A stretch of 64,000 bases of DNA from Deinococcus aerius. Its GTDB lineage: Bacteria; Deinococcota; Deinococci; Deinococcales; Deinococcaceae. The notes below the pieces were generated by a model. It was not told the DNA's origin and did not search any database. It saw nothing but the letters and a program-made list of their open reading frames with translations. Position numbers and translations under genes: made by a program. Every line of letters begins with the position of its first letter. Within the stretch, counting starts at the first letter, position 1. Location: the NCBI RefSeq assembly GCF_002897375.1, contig NZ_BFAG01000014.1:62001-126000 (forward strand). The letters are read 5' to 3'. Shown in pieces: positions 37,372-49,167 of the stretch.

Positions 37372-37986
37372 TCAGGACGCCGGGGGCGCCGCCTCGGGTT
37401 CGGGCTTCGGGCGCAGGTCCGTGCCGTTGAAGCGGGCCTGCCCCTCCGCCAGCCCCTGCGTGGCCCAGACCTCCACCGCATCTGCCCCCAGCCGCACGAG
37501 TTCGGCGAGGGTGCCCGCCTCCTCCTCGCGCCACTTGCTGAGCACCCAGTCGGCGGGGTCCCAGCCCGCCGGGGGACGGGAAATGCCGACTTTCAGGCGC
37601 GGGAACTGCTCGGTCCCCAGCGCACGGATGAGGTCGCGCACCCCGTTTTGCCCACCGTGGCGCCCGCCCAGTCGGAACTTGAGGAGGCCGAAGGGGCTGT
37701 CCAGATCGTCCTGCACCACAAGGAGGGCGTCCGGCTCCAGCTTGTAGAAGGCGACGAGCGGCCCGACCGCCTTGCCCGACGTGTTCATGAAGGTCTGCGG
37801 CTTGACGAGGAGGACCCGGGCACCGGGAGCCGCGCCCACCCGCACCTCGGCCACCTCGGCGTCTTTCTCCTTGCGCCAGACGGCCCCCCCGCGGCGGGCC
37901 ACCTCGTCCACGACGAGCCAGCCGACGTTGTGTCGGGTCCGCGCGTACTGCGTGCCCGGATTGCCCAGGCCGACGACGAGTTTCAA
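37372..37986 (-). CDS. pth: Peptidyl-tRNA hydrolase
   Basis: Releases tRNA from prematurely dissociated peptidyl-tRNA. 204 residues. Family blocks: [20 protein letters not shown] with the catalytic His, [28 protein letters not shown] with the conserved Asp, and [14 protein letters not shown]. The tail beyond about residue 190 ([13 protein letters not shown]) is low-complexity. Begins 3 nt after the stop of the preceding gene, so both belong to one transcript. Confidence 0.95.
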   Translation of the reverse strand: MKLVVGLGNPGTQYARTRHNVGWLVVDEVARRGGAVWRKEKDAEVAEVRVGAAPGARVLLVKPQTFMNTSGKAVGPLVAFYKLEPDALLVVQDDLDSPFGLLKFRLGGRHGGQNGVRDLIRALGTEQFPRLKVGISRPPAGWDPADWVLSKWREEEAGTLAELVRLGADAVEVWATQGLAEGQARFNGTDLRPKPEPEAAPPAS

Positions 37987-37989
37987 GGC

Positions 37990-38400
37990 TCAGGCCTCCA
38001 GGCTGTTCAGCGTCTCGCGCCAGCGGGCCTCGGTCTCGCGCACGCGCGCCTCGCCCCTCGCCCGGGCGTACCCCGCGCGAAAATCGGCGAAGCGGGTGTC
38101 CGTCTCGGCGAAGAGGAGGCCCAGCGCCTGCCGCACGTCCTGCACGTTGCGCTCGGTCAGCACCGTGTCCTTGGTGTCGAGCACCTCGTCGAGCGTCGCC
38201 ATCAGGCCCGAGAGGGGGCGCAGCCACTGGAAGGAGGAGTCATTCATCACGAGCGAGTACAGCGCGAAGGGTCCCTTCACCGGGCCGTGCAGGAACTCGT
38301 ACTCGCCCTTGGCAAAATCCAGCAGCGCCGAGTGGAAGTGCCGCAGCGCCTGCGCCAGCGCCGTGAGCCGCGCGCGTACCTGAGCGTCCGTAGCCGTCAT
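37990..38400 (-). CDS. Hypothetical protein upstream of pth
   Basis: 136-residue helical cytoplasmic protein that I cannot assign to a named family. Notable blocks are LRHFHSALLDFAKGEYEFLH, GPFALYSLVMNDSSFQWLRP and LDEVLDTKDTVLTERNVQDV. I start at ATG 38400: TACCCT (38412-38407) ends 6 nt before it, a leaderless arrangement; a longer frame to 38577 has no such support. It is tightly linked to pth, which may hint at a translation-related role, but that is only inference. Confidence 0.7.
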   Translation of the reverse strand: MTATDAQVRARLTALAQALRHFHSALLDFAKGEYEFLHGPVKGPFALYSLVMNDSSFQWLRPLSGLMATLDEVLDTKDTVLTERNVQDVRQALGLLFAETDTRFADFRAGYARARGEARVRETEARWRETLNSLEA

Positions 38401-38589
38401 GGGCCAAGGGTAGCAGGGGGCGGCGAGGTCCACCCGGTCCTTGTCCCTCAAGTTCGCGCTGTAAAAGGAGGTCGCCACGGCCTTCATCCCGGCCTGCGTG
38501 AGGGGAAGGACGCTCGCGCCACTCCGCCCAATCCCATGCGGCGCGAGGACAACGGCGGGCGGGCGGATGCTCGCCAAACGGGCCGAACC

Positions 38590-39087
38590 CTACCAGCCCC
38601 ACGTCCCCGGCTCCCCCTTGAACGGCCCCACCACGTCCGATGTGATCCAGCCGCCGTAGAAGCCGCCCGGCTGGGGAATGACGCGCTCGCCGTCCACCCG
38701 GCACTCGTCCATCCGGCCCGCGTAGACGGCGATATGGCCCGCGATCTCCCGAAAAGCAGGCGTGGGCCGTTCATAACTCCAGCCTGCGCCCTGGGCCGTC
38801 TTTCCCCCAGCCGAGAGCGTCCAGTACGACGCCTCGCCCTTCCACTCGCAGACGCTGCCGCCGCCCGCCTGGGTCAGCACGCCGGGCAGGAAGGCCCCGC
38901 GCGGCAGGTAGTAGGTGGGGGGATGGCTCGTCTCCAGGACGCGAAAAGCCTCCGTCGTCTCGGCGATCTTCACCCCGCCGAGCCAGATTTCGATGCGCCT
39001 TGGCGTCCGTTCCAGCCGGGGAGGACGCGGGTAGTCCCATACGCTCTCCTGGCCGGGACCGGGCTTCACGGGTTGGGGGCGCGGCAT
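38590..39087 (-). CDS. DUF427 domain protein
   Basis: 165 residues, family DUF427. The typical family core is visible: VWDYPRPPRLERTPRRIEI, KIAETTEAFRVLETSHPPTY, YLPRGAFLPGVL, CEWKGEASYWTL and IAVYAGRMDECRVDGERVI. This small beta-barrel family is uncharacterised. ATG 39087 has CACACT 6 nt upstream, consistent with a leaderless start; the open frame further upstream runs antisense through the hydroxy-acid oxidase gene and is rejected. Divergent from that gene. Confidence 0.88.
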   Translation of the reverse strand: MPRPQPVKPGPGQESVWDYPRPPRLERTPRRIEIWLGGVKIAETTEAFRVLETSHPPTYYLPRGAFLPGVLTQAGGGSVCEWKGEASYWTLSAGGKTAQGAGWSYERPTPAFREIAGHIAVYAGRMDECRVDGERVIPQPGGFYGGWITSDVVGPFKGEPGTWGW

Positions 39088-39153
39088 GGGGGCAGTGTGA
39101 TCGTCGCCAGCGTCCAGGGCTGTCGGCCTTCCCCCCATCGGGTAGGCTGACCC

Positions 39154-40266
<1,113 letters not shown>

Positions 40267-40333
40267 GAACGGCACCTCCCATTCAGGCTTGTGTCCCAAC
40301 AAACGGCAACCCTCTTGAGTCCCTGCCTTCCGA

Positions 40334-40382
40334 CCCCCTCCCCCCGTGGGAGAGGGCCTGGCGCGGCCAGGGGTGAGGGGGC
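40334..40382 (+). repeat. GC-rich dispersed repeat copy
   Basis: CCCCTCCCCCCGTGGGAGAG followed by an internal hairpin CCTGGC-GCG-GCCAGG (40357-40371) and GGGTGAGGGGGCG. It is the inverse-oriented relative of the copy at 52240-52281. Located between the oxidase stop and the marR promoter. Confidence 0.65.
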
Positions 40383-40450
40383 GCCGCAGCAGAGCAGCTT
40401 CCAGAGCTGGGACCGCCTGAAAAGAAAAGCCCACCTCCTATCCCCCAAAT

Positions 40451-40479
40451 TTGACAGGCTCCTGTCAACAAGTTAAGCT
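40451..40479 (+). promoter_or_regulatory. marR promoter with overlapping operator
   Basis: TTGACA (40451-40456), 17 bp, TAAGCT (40474-40479). The perfect inverted repeat TTGACAG-GCTC-CTGTCAA (40451-40468) covers the -35 and half the spacer. MarR proteins are known to bind such palindromes and repress their own operon; autorepression is inferred. Confidence 0.75.
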
Positions 40480-40487
40480 GCACATCC

Positions 40488-40946
40488 ATGCCCGAACTCA
40501 CGGCGGAGGGGGCCGCCTTTACCGAACTGCTGCTGGAGGTCTTTCGGCTGAATGGACTGCTGCTGGACGCGGGTGACCGCCTGACCCGCCCGCTGGGCCT
40601 GAGCAGCGCCCGCTGGCAGGTGCTGGGGGTGGTGGAACATGGTCCCGTCACCGTGTCGGGGATCAGCCGGGTCATGGGTCTGGCGCGGCAGAGCGTGCAG
40701 CAACTGACCGACGCCCTGGAGCGGGACGGCTTTCTGACCTATGTGGACAATCCGGGGCACCGCCGCGCCCGGCTGGTGCAACTGACGGCGAAAGGAGAGG
40801 TGGCAGCCGCCCACCTTATCCCCGCCCAGGCCGAGTGGGCCAACCGGCTGGGTGAAGGGCAGACCGCAGAAACCCTTCAGGCCGCCCTGACCACGCTCCG
40901 TGCCCTGCGCGAGCGGCTGGAGCAGGACGCGGAGTCGGCTCCCTGA
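40488..40946 (+). CDS. MarR family transcriptional regulator
   Basis: 152-residue winged-helix dimer. The DNA-binding domain runs from about residue 30 to 100: LGLSSARWQVLGVVEHGPVT, SGISRVMGLARQSVQQLTDA as the recognition helix-turn-helix, and the wing NPGHRRARLVQLTAKG. No Cys is visible, so redox sensing is unlikely. Cotranscribed with the VOC protein 25 bp downstream, which may handle the same small molecule. A strong operator palindrome overlaps its promoter. Confidence 0.93.
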   Translation: MPELTAEGAAFTELLLEVFRLNGLLLDAGDRLTRPLGLSSARWQVLGVVEHGPVTVSGISRVMGLARQSVQQLTDALERDGFLTYVDNPGHRRARLVQLTAKGEVAAAHLIPAQAEWANRLGEGQTAETLQAALTTLRALRERLEQDAESAP

Positions 40947-40971
40947 TTTCCCCCCAACAGGAGGAGCAGCC

Positions 40972-41394
40972 ATGCAAATCACCCAGTCGGCCCTCTCGCT
41001 CAACGTGCCCGACGTTCGCGCTTCCGCCGAGTTCCTGCAACGGCACTTCGGCTTCGTGCCCGAGATGGAGTACGAGGGCGTGGCTTCCCTGACCCGGGGA
41101 GACGCGGGGTTCAACCTGATCTTCCTGCAAACGGGACTGTCCACCTTCAAGCCGCGGCACATCGCCGGAAGCGCCGGGCAGGGCCTCCTCGTCGTGTTCG
41201 TGGTGGATGATATCGACGCCGAGTACGCGCGCTTGCAGGCCGAAGGTGTCCCCATCGTCACTCCCATCGAGACTGAGCCGTGGGGCGAGCGATACTTTCA
41301 GGTTTCGGACCCCAACGGCCTGATCCTCCAACTGGTCCAGTGGGTCGAGGTGCCGCAGGGCAGCCCCTGGGCCGGGCAGGGGGCGGACGGGTAG
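40972..41394 (+). CDS. VOC (glyoxalase/bleomycin resistance) family protein
   Basis: 140 residues with two beta-alpha-beta-beta-beta modules: LSLNVPDVRASAEFLQRHFG, AGFNLIFLQTG, LLVVFVVDDIDAEYARLQAE and YFQVSDPNGLILQLVQWVE. The late Glu ligand typical of some glyoxalases is replaced by Gln (ILQLVQW), and His is scarce in the N-terminal module, so it may bind a ligand without metal catalysis. CAGGAGGAGCAGCC precedes ATG 40972. Second gene of the marR operon. Confidence 0.88.
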   Translation: MQITQSALSLNVPDVRASAEFLQRHFGFVPEMEYEGVASLTRGDAGFNLIFLQTGLSTFKPRHIAGSAGQGLLVVFVVDDIDAEYARLQAEGVPIVTPIETEPWGERYFQVSDPNGLILQLVQWVEVPQGSPWAGQGADG

Positions 41395-41478
41395 CTCCAT
41401 GCCTGGTGCAGCGGGGCGCAACGGAATGAGAACTCTTCGGCGCTCAGGGCGACAAGCCCTGAGATGTCCGCCCCAACC

Positions 41479-42537
41479 TCAGGCCGCGTGCGCCTGCTTC
41501 TGCTTTCTCCTCATCCTCGGGGTCCTGAGCGCCTTCTCGCTCTCCAACATCCGCTTCAGGGCGGCCTCGGCGCGGGTCAGGCCCTCCAGTTCCGGCTCGC
41601 TGCGGGTGGCGCGGGGCTCGTAGTCGTCGAGGACCTTGCCCTCCTGATAGCGGTCGAAGATCACCGGGCAGATGTAGCTGCTCCGGGTGACGGCGGGCGT
41701 GTTGCCCAGATCCTCGGCGACATACTTCACGCATTCCACCAGCGTCTTGCGGGCCGCTTTCTCGGACTCGGGGGCTCCCGCCTCGGCCAGGAATTCGGCG
41801 GCGATCAGGGTGCCGCCCCAGGTGCGGAAGTCCTTGGCGGTGAAGGGGCCGATGACCTCGCGCAGGTAGGCGTTCAGGTCGGGGGCACGGACACGCAGGC
41901 GAGTGCCGTCCTCCTCCACGCTCTGGAAGAGCCAGGGGCCGGGCAGTTCCAGCAGCCGCCCCACGTTGGTGGCCAGCGTGCGGTCGCGCACCGTCTTGTG
42001 CTGCTCGATGCCGTGCTTACCCCGGAAGTGGAAGGTGATGGCGCTGCCCTCCACCTTCACGTGCCGTTGCCGCAGGGTGGAGAGGCCGTAGGTCTTGTGC
42101 GCGCGGGCGTAGGCGTCGCTGCCCACCCGGAAGTGCGCGACGTGCAGCAGCCGCGTCATCACGGCGAGTACCTTGCGCCGGGGCAGGCCGGAGAGGCGCA
42201 GGTCGGCGGCGGTCACCTGCCGCAGGGTGGGCAGGGCGTCCGCGAAGCGTGCCAGCCGCTGCCACTTCTTCAGCGCCCCCGCCTGCACGAAGTCGGAGTG
42301 GTAGCGGTACTGGAGGCGTCCGGCAGCATCCCGCCCGAAGGCTTGAAGCTCTGCGTCGGGATCGGGAGAGACGTACACGCCCTCATAGGCGGGCGGCACG
42401 GCGAGCGAGGCGATGCGGGCCAGACCCTCCTCGTCCGTGTATTCCTCCCCGTCGGGCCAGAAGTAGCGGAACTCGTCAGGCTTGTTGCCCTCGCGGCGCA
42501 GATACTCGTCTTGCAGGATTTCGGTGCGGCTGGTCAT
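41479..42537 (-). CDS. DNA topoisomerase IB
   Basis: 352-residue type IB topoisomerase of the poxvirus/Deinococcus size class, relaxing supercoils through a 3'-phosphotyrosine. The nucleophilic Tyr is in [11 protein letters not shown]. Other active-site residues lie in [20 protein letters not shown] (Arg, Lys), [13 protein letters not shown] and [14 protein letters not shown] (the conserved Thr-Trp-Gly). A basic C-terminal tail ([12 protein letters not shown]) follows. The ATG overlaps the preceding stop by one base (TGATG), so it is translated with DUF7336 and photolyase-UNG. Known D. radiodurans synteny places UNG beside this enzyme. Confidence 0.94.
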   Translation of the reverse strand: MTSRTEILQDEYLRREGNKPDEFRYFWPDGEEYTDEEGLARIASLAVPPAYEGVYVSPDPDAELQAFGRDAAGRLQYRYHSDFVQAGALKKWQRLARFADALPTLRQVTAADLRLSGLPRRKVLAVMTRLLHVAHFRVGSDAYARAHKTYGLSTLRQRHVKVEGSAITFHFRGKHGIEQHKTVRDRTLATNVGRLLELPGPWLFQSVEEDGTRLRVRAPDLNAYLREVIGPFTAKDFRTWGGTLIAAEFLAEAGAPESEKAARKTLVECVKYVAEDLGNTPAVTRSSYICPVIFDRYQEGKVLDDYEPRATRSEPELEGLTRAEAALKRMLESEKALRTPRMRRKQKQAHAA

Positions 42538-42779
42538 CAGTGCGCCTCATTTTCTACATCATCGAAGGCATTGACATAACCACTCGTCCAGTGATCCTCA
42601 CCGAGACGATAAGCATCCACGTGGAATCCTTCGGGGCAATCCCTGAAACCTGGCTGTCGGCTTAGCCGTTCTACAGCGGCCTCCGCTGAGGCACGATCGG
42701 AGTAGACGCCAATCATCTTCACGTCCTCGTTGCCATCCCCAAACTCATGCACATGCTGCACGATGAAAACTTCCCTCAT
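42537..42779 (-). CDS. DUF7336-like small protein
   Basis: 80 residues, no membrane segment. It reads [40 protein letters not shown] and [19 protein letters not shown], the pattern of the small DUF7336 family, which has no known function. It overlaps photolyase-UNG by four bases (ATGA) and topoisomerase IB by one, so it is locked into a DNA-repair/topology operon. A direct role in repair is inference from position only. Confidence 0.8.
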   Translation of the reverse strand: MREVFIVQHVHEFGDGNEDVKMIGVYSDRASAEAAVERLSRQPGFRDCPEGFHVDAYRLGEDHWTSGYVNAFDDVENEAH

Positions 42780-45094
42780 TCCTCTGCCTGCATCGGCAAC
42801 TGCCAGTCAATCGGCGTCTCCCCCGCCTCCTCCAGCGCGGCGTTCACCCGCGAGAAGGGCTTGGTGCCCATGAACTTCGCCACGCTGAGGGGGCTGGGGT
42901 GGGCCGACTCGATGATGACGTGCTGCGGATTCGTGACGAGCTTCGCCTTCTTGCGCGCGTAGGCACCCCACAGCACGAACACCACCCGCGTCGGCTTGTC
43001 GTTCACGGCGCGGATCACGGCGTCGGTGAACTGTTCCCAGCCTTTGCCCGCGTGGCTGTTGGGCTCGCCCTGACGGACAGTCAGGACAGCGTTCAGCAGC
43101 AGCACGCCCTGCTCGGCCCAGTGCCGCAGGTAGCCGTGTCTCGGCGGCTTGAAGCCCACGTCGCTCTGCAACTCCTTGTAGATGTTCTGAAGGCTGGGGG
43201 GCGGGCGCACACCCGGCCGCACGCTGAAGGCCAGGCCGTGCGCCTGCCCCGGGCCGTGATAGGGGTCCTGGCCCAGGATGAACACCTTCACGTCCTCCAG
43301 AGGCGTGAGGCGCAGGGCGTTGAACACGTCAGGCGCGGGCGGAAAGACGTTGTGCGCGCGGCGTTCCTCCACCAGGAAATCCTTGAGGGTGTGGAAGTAG
43401 GGCGCGGCGAACTCGCGCTCCAGCGCCCGCTGCCAGGACTCGGGGAGGCCTGCGGGCATGATCGCCTTGGGCGCCTCGGCTTTGGGTTCCGTGGACGTGA
43501 GGCCGAACAGGTCAGGCTGGTCACTCATGGGTGGGGGTCTCCGTTTCAGGGCGGGTCTGAGAACCTTTTCGGGCCTGGGCGGCAGGCCCCGGGCGGCCCG
43601 CTCGGCGCGCACCACGGCCTTTTTGCGGCTGCCGTGCCGCTCGTAGACGCGCCGGGCCTCGGCCTCGAAGCTCGCACTCTCCCGCGCAGCATAGATTCTG
43701 GCCCGCGCGGCGGCCCCGGCTTTTCCTTCATCCACGATTGGGGGCGGGTAGTTCAGGCGGGTGGCTCCACTCCACTCCCAGGGCGCGTGCAGGAAGTCGA
43801 GCGGCACGTCGGCCAGTTCCGGCACCCAGCGGCGGATAAACACCCCGTCCGGGTCCTGCTCCCGCGCCTGACGGGTGGGCGAGTAGATGCGGACGCGGTT
43901 GATGCCCACCGTCGCGCTTTGCATCTGCATCTGCGACCAGTGGATGCCGGGCTCGTTGTCGAGCCACTGCCGCGCCAGGAAGAGGCCCGTGGGCCGCCAG
44001 TGCAGCCACAGGTGCTGCGAGGCGAAGGAGACGAGCATGGCCCGCATGCGGAAGTTGAGCCAACCCGTCGCCCGAAGCATCCGCACGCAGGCGTCCACGA
44101 GGGGATAGCCTGTCTGCCCGTGCGCCCAACGGTCGTAAAGGTCGGGATTCCAACCTGGGTCACCCACATCTGGTCGCAGGCCGTCAAAGACCGGGTTGAG
44201 GTTGCGGAACTCCATCTCCGGCTCGGATTCCAGCCGCTGGATGAAGTGGCAGTGCCAGTGCAGGCGGCTCTCGAAGGAGCGGAGGGAGCGCACCCAGCGG
44301 GGATCGGCGTCGGGGTCGCCCTTCACGGTGGCGAGGCGCCGCCGGGTCGCCTGCACGACCTCCCGCAGAGAGATGGTCCCGAAGGCAAGGGGGGCCGAGA
44401 GGCGCGAGCAACTGTCCTCGGCGGTTAGGGGACTGCTCATCTCGCGCATGTAGTTCACGCCGCGCGCGGTGAGGAACGAGTCGAGGGTGGCGTGGGCGAT
44501 GGCCTCACCGCCGGGAGGAATGGTTTTGTTGTTCAGCGGGACGCCTAACTCCGCGTGGGTGCAGAGGCCGCCTGGCGAGAGGTCCGTCCCGCGCAGCGTG
44601 GTCGGCGTGGGAATGATCGGCGCCGACATCCGTTCCTCCCACGTGTCCGCCCAGCCGTCCCGGTCGCGCAACCTCCGCACCACCCCGCTTTGCGGCAGTT
44701 CGACGAAGGGAATGCCCCGCTCCCGCGCCCAGGCCCGCACCCGCCTATCCCGCGCGTAGCTGACTCCATTCCCGGTTTCCTCGTGCGCCCACAGGCCGCC
44801 GATCGGAACGAGTTCGGACAACTCCTCCAGCACGGCGACCGCCTCGCCCCGCCGCACGACAAGGGGGGTGCCGAGCGCCCGCAGCCGACCATCCAGCTCC
44901 GTCAGGCAATCGTTCAAATAGGTCAGGTGATGCCCCGCGAACTCCTCGTGCCCCAGTTGTTCAGGCTCATAGAGGTAGAGGGGCAGCACAGGCCCGCGCT
45001 CCGCTGCCCGGGCGAGAGGAGCATGGTCGCGCACGCGCAGGTCCTTCTTGAACCAGACGACCTGCACCGGGGGACCGCCGAGCGGACGGGGCAT
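42776..45094 (-). CDS. Photolyase/cryptochrome fused in frame to uracil-DNA glycosylase
   Basis: One open frame of 772 residues. Residues 1-520 form a photolyase/cryptochrome: antenna domain VQVVWFKKDLRVRDHAPLAR; FAD domain CSRLSAPLAFGTISLREVVQ, MRAMLVSFASQHLWLHWRP and GVFIRRWVPELADVP. Residues 523-772 are a full family-1 uracil-DNA glycosylase: water-activating FILGQDPYHGPGQAHGLAFS and DNA-binding loop SAHPSPLSVAKF. The join is a basic linker (RPEKVLRPALKRRPPP) with no stop codon. The inner ATG at 43528 has CGGAG nine bases ahead, so a free UNG could also be made. Either a true fusion or a photolyase that lost its stop. Confidence 0.9.
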   Translation of the reverse strand: MPRPLGGPPVQVVWFKKDLRVRDHAPLARAAERGPVLPLYLYEPEQLGHEEFAGHHLTYLNDCLTELDGRLRALGTPLVVRRGEAVAVLEELSELVPIGGLWAHEETGNGVSYARDRRVRAWARERGIPFVELPQSGVVRRLRDRDGWADTWEERMSAPIIPTPTTLRGTDLSPGGLCTHAELGVPLNNKTIPPGGEAIAHATLDSFLTARGVNYMREMSSPLTAEDSCSRLSAPLAFGTISLREVVQATRRRLATVKGDPDADPRWVRSLRSFESRLHWHCHFIQRLESEPEMEFRNLNPVFDGLRPDVGDPGWNPDLYDRWAHGQTGYPLVDACVRMLRATGWLNFRMRAMLVSFASQHLWLHWRPTGLFLARQWLDNEPGIHWSQMQMQSATVGINRVRIYSPTRQAREQDPDGVFIRRWVPELADVPLDFLHAPWEWSGATRLNYPPPIVDEGKAGAAARARIYAARESASFEAEARRVYERHGSRKKAVVRAERAARGLPPRPEKVLRPALKRRPPPMSDQPDLFGLTSTEPKAEAPKAIMPAGLPESWQRALEREFAAPYFHTLKDFLVEERRAHNVFPPAPDVFNALRLTPLEDVKVFILGQDPYHGPGQAHGLAFSVRPGVRPPPSLQNIYKELQSDVGFKPPRHGYLRHWAEQGVLLLNAVLTVRQGEPNSHAGKGWEQFTDAVIRAVNDKPTRVVFVLWGAYARKKAKLVTNPQHVIIESAHPSPLSVAKFMGTKPFSRVNAALEEAGETPIDWQLPMQAEE

Positions 45095-45163
45095 CGGGGA
45101 GGAGTCTCCCCCACCTCATCCGTGGGGACGGTAGGCCCGCGCCCACATCCAAGAAAAGGTGAA

Positions 45164-45189
45164 GCGGGCCGCCCCGAGAGACGACCCGC
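45164..45189 (-). terminator. Hairpin after carA
   Basis: GCGGGCCG (45164-45171) and CGACCCGC (45182-45189) form an 8-bp stem with one G-U pair, 17 nt beyond the carA stop; on the minus strand it is followed by TTCACCTTTTC. Confidence 0.55.
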
Positions 45190-45205
45190 CACTATCTGGA
45201 GAAGC

Positions 45206-46390
<1,185 letters not shown>

Positions 46391-46440
46391 AGGGAAACCT
46401 CCATATCGCCTCGCGGGGCGGATTTCATGGGAGAGAGCAG

Positions 46441-46839
46441 TCAGCGGTCAGAAAGGGCCGCCGACCCTGCGGAGCCTACACTGAGTTTCAGGTCGATTTT
46501 GGCGACCAGGCCACCGAGCATCCGCTTGACCTCCTGTACGGCTTGGAGGAGTTCGCCGCTTTGCTCCTGACCGAGGTAGCCCAGATCACGGGTGAGCAGG
46601 ATCAGGTACTCCGTTTCACTCGCCGAGCCAAAGGCAATCAGCAAAAATCGGCGCATATCCGACCACGACCCCCGACCACACCCCTCGGCAATATTCGTGG
46701 GCACTGACGCCACGGCCCGGCGGATCTGTGAAGTCAACCCATACCGCTCGTCGAGAGGAAACCCACCACTGACGGCGTAGACCCTAAGCGTCAGGGCATG
46801 TGCCTTTCTCCAGACGGAGAAGTTCCGAAAGTCGCGCAT
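46441..46839 (-). CDS. Four-helix bundle protein (S23/bAvd-like)
   Basis: 132 residues of the four-helix bundle family first known from 23S rRNA intervening sequences: [40 protein letters not shown] with [48 protein letters not shown]. The family also includes accessory proteins of diversity-generating retroelements, but no reverse transcriptase or repeat is nearby. I start at ATG 46839, which abuts AGAGAGGAG; a longer frame to 46929 overlaps the next gene. Cellular role unknown; base composition is lower in GC than its neighbours. Confidence 0.85.
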   Translation of the reverse strand: MRDFRNFSVWRKAHALTLRVYAVSGGFPLDERYGLTSQIRRAVASVPTNIAEGCGRGSWSDMRRFLLIAFGSASETEYLILLTRDLGYLGQEQSGELLQAVQEVKRMLGGLVAKIDLKLSVGSAGSAALSDR

Positions 46840-46885
46840 CTCCTCTCTTTCTGACTGCTGAACGCTGAGTCCTGAACGCTCCCCA

Positions 46886-48523
46886 TCACCAGCGGTACCG
46901 CACCGACGACTGACCGACGACGACGCCACCCCGCACCGAGCGTTGCGAGGTCATGCCGTCGTAGCGGTTGATGAGGTCGGCGAAGACGTTGGAGAGGCGG
47001 TTCAGCATGGGGTCCGCCTCCTCGCCGGGCGTCGCCGCAGAGAGGGCGGCCCGGAAGTCCGCCGCGCTCAGGTCCGGCAGGTTGCGGCCGTAGCTCCACC
47101 CCGCCGCGTTCGTCAGGTTGAGGTTCGCCGCGCGAAAGGCGCCACTGCTGCCGAGCGTGGCCGGACCCTCGGCGAGGGCCGCCCGCAGCGCCTCCTCGTT
47201 GTAGGCGGTCACGAGGTAGTCGCCCCGGAAGCCGTACACCATCTTCAGGCGGCCCAGCGCGTTCGTCAGGTCGTCCAGGCTGCGGCTGGCGGAGTTCAGG
47301 GCCGCGACCTCCGCCGGGCTCTGCTCGCCGGGGGTCAACGACCCGGTCAGGCCCTTGAAGAGGCCCCCGAGGTTGCCCTTCAGCCCCGCCAGGGCGGCAT
47401 TCACGCTGGCCGCGTACTCGGGCAGTTGCGCCTCGGCGGCGGCGCGGTCGGTGACGCGCTGGTACGTGACGGCGTAGCGCAGGGCGGCGAGAGGATCGTT
47501 CGTGTTCAGGCCTGCCCGGCTCCCGCCCGCCAGGGTCACCCTCGCGCACTCGTCCCCCAGATATTGACTGCTCCGTTCCATGTAGCTGGCGAGCTGGCTG
47601 TCGGTCAGGAACCCGAAGGGCTCCAGCAGGTCCACGCGGGTGAGCCAGCGGGCCAGGTACGCGGGCTGCTCGGGCGCGCACGCACTCGCCGACACGTTCT
47701 CGGCGTCAGCAGGAATCACGTCCTGCACCCGGAAGTCGGTGGTATGGGTCAGGATGCGGCGCAGGGGCTGGTCCTTGCCCTGCACGCCAGGCACCTGGGC
47801 GCTGCGGGCGCTGAGCCCCGCCGCCGTGGTCGTGAGGCCCGCCGCGTACTGCCCCAGCGTGTCCACCGCGTCCACGATGGGCGAGAGCAGCCGGGGCAGG
47901 CCGAAGCGCGCGAACTGCCCGCGAATGACCTTCGCCACCCCCGAGAAGTCGAGGAAGAGGCTCAGCTCCTGGTTGCCCACGGTTCGGGTCGGCGTGGTGT
48001 AGGCGACCGAGTCGCCCAGCCTCGGGGCCGCCTTGCCCCCCAGCCGCCCCAGATAGTTCATGAGCAGCGTCTTGTTCGTGGAGAAGTAGACCAGCCCACC
48101 CGCCTGCCCAGCAAAGACATTTCCCGCCCGGACGAGGGGGTACGCCCCCACCCGCGCCCCGGGCCCCTTGGGGATCTGCGCCCCGAAGAACTCCGAGGCG
48201 AGGTCGCCCGCCCGCGTGACGCCCAGCACCTCCGGCGAGAAGTTGGCTCCCTGCCCCACCGTGAACACGCCGAGCGCGGCCTCCTGCCCCAGCGAGTCGG
48301 CCAGGATCGCCTGGAGGCCCTGAACGGTCTGCCCCGCCTCCCCCTCGGGGTCCGCCCCGAGCGCCCGCGCCAGCAGGCCGCCGATCCGCTCGAAGGCGGG
48401 CGCGGCGTTGTGCGTCTCCAGGGTCAGGAGAGCCCCGGCGGGAAGCTGCTCGGCCAGCGGGGAGGCCCCGGCGGCGGAGACGGCGAGGAGAGTGGTCAGG
48501 GCGACGGCGCGGGGGAGTCTCAT
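46886..48523 (-). CDS. DUF3352 family exported protein
   Basis: 545 residues with an N-terminal signal peptide (RLPRAVALTTLLAVSAAGAS). The body is the DUF3352 type: LAEQLPAGALLTLETHNAAP, GVFTVGQGANFSPEVLGVTR, LVYFSTNKTLLMNYLGRLGG, YGFRGDYLVTAYNEEALRAA. One Cys pair region (VSASACAPEQPAYL, GDECARVTL) may form a disulfide. I start at ATG 48523, because TAGGAT (48536-48531) ends 7 nt before it. It follows the arginine cluster on the same strand but has its own -10, so it is probably separate. Confidence 0.82.
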   Translation of the reverse strand: MRLPRAVALTTLLAVSAAGASPLAEQLPAGALLTLETHNAAPAFERIGGLLARALGADPEGEAGQTVQGLQAILADSLGQEAALGVFTVGQGANFSPEVLGVTRAGDLASEFFGAQIPKGPGARVGAYPLVRAGNVFAGQAGGLVYFSTNKTLLMNYLGRLGGKAAPRLGDSVAYTTPTRTVGNQELSLFLDFSGVAKVIRGQFARFGLPRLLSPIVDAVDTLGQYAAGLTTTAAGLSARSAQVPGVQGKDQPLRRILTHTTDFRVQDVIPADAENVSASACAPEQPAYLARWLTRVDLLEPFGFLTDSQLASYMERSSQYLGDECARVTLAGGSRAGLNTNDPLAALRYAVTYQRVTDRAAAEAQLPEYAASVNAALAGLKGNLGGLFKGLTGSLTPGEQSPAEVAALNSASRSLDDLTNALGRLKMVYGFRGDYLVTAYNEEALRAALAEGPATLGSSGAFRAANLNLTNAAGWSYGRNLPDLSAADFRAALSAATPGEEADPMLNRLSNVFADLINRYDGMTSQRSVRGGVVVGQSSVRYRW

Positions 48524-48572
48524 GGCCCCCATCCTAAACGTGACCTCAGCACACTGGGGGCGCACATCTGCC

Positions 48573-49103
<531 letters not shown>

Positions 49104-49167
49104 GGGTGACCCCCCTTCGCGGGACGCGGCGCCCGTGGGGTGAGGTCGCCCCGCCCCCACTTTCCCC

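Noticed and set aside
42776..43528. Annotating UNG as a separate gene only
   Set aside because: An internal start is possible, but the frame is open without a stop through the photolyase, so the fusion is the simplest reading.
46441..46839. Diversity-generating retroelement accessory protein (bAvd)
   Set aside because: The four-helix family fits, but no reverse transcriptase, template repeat or variable repeat is found nearby.
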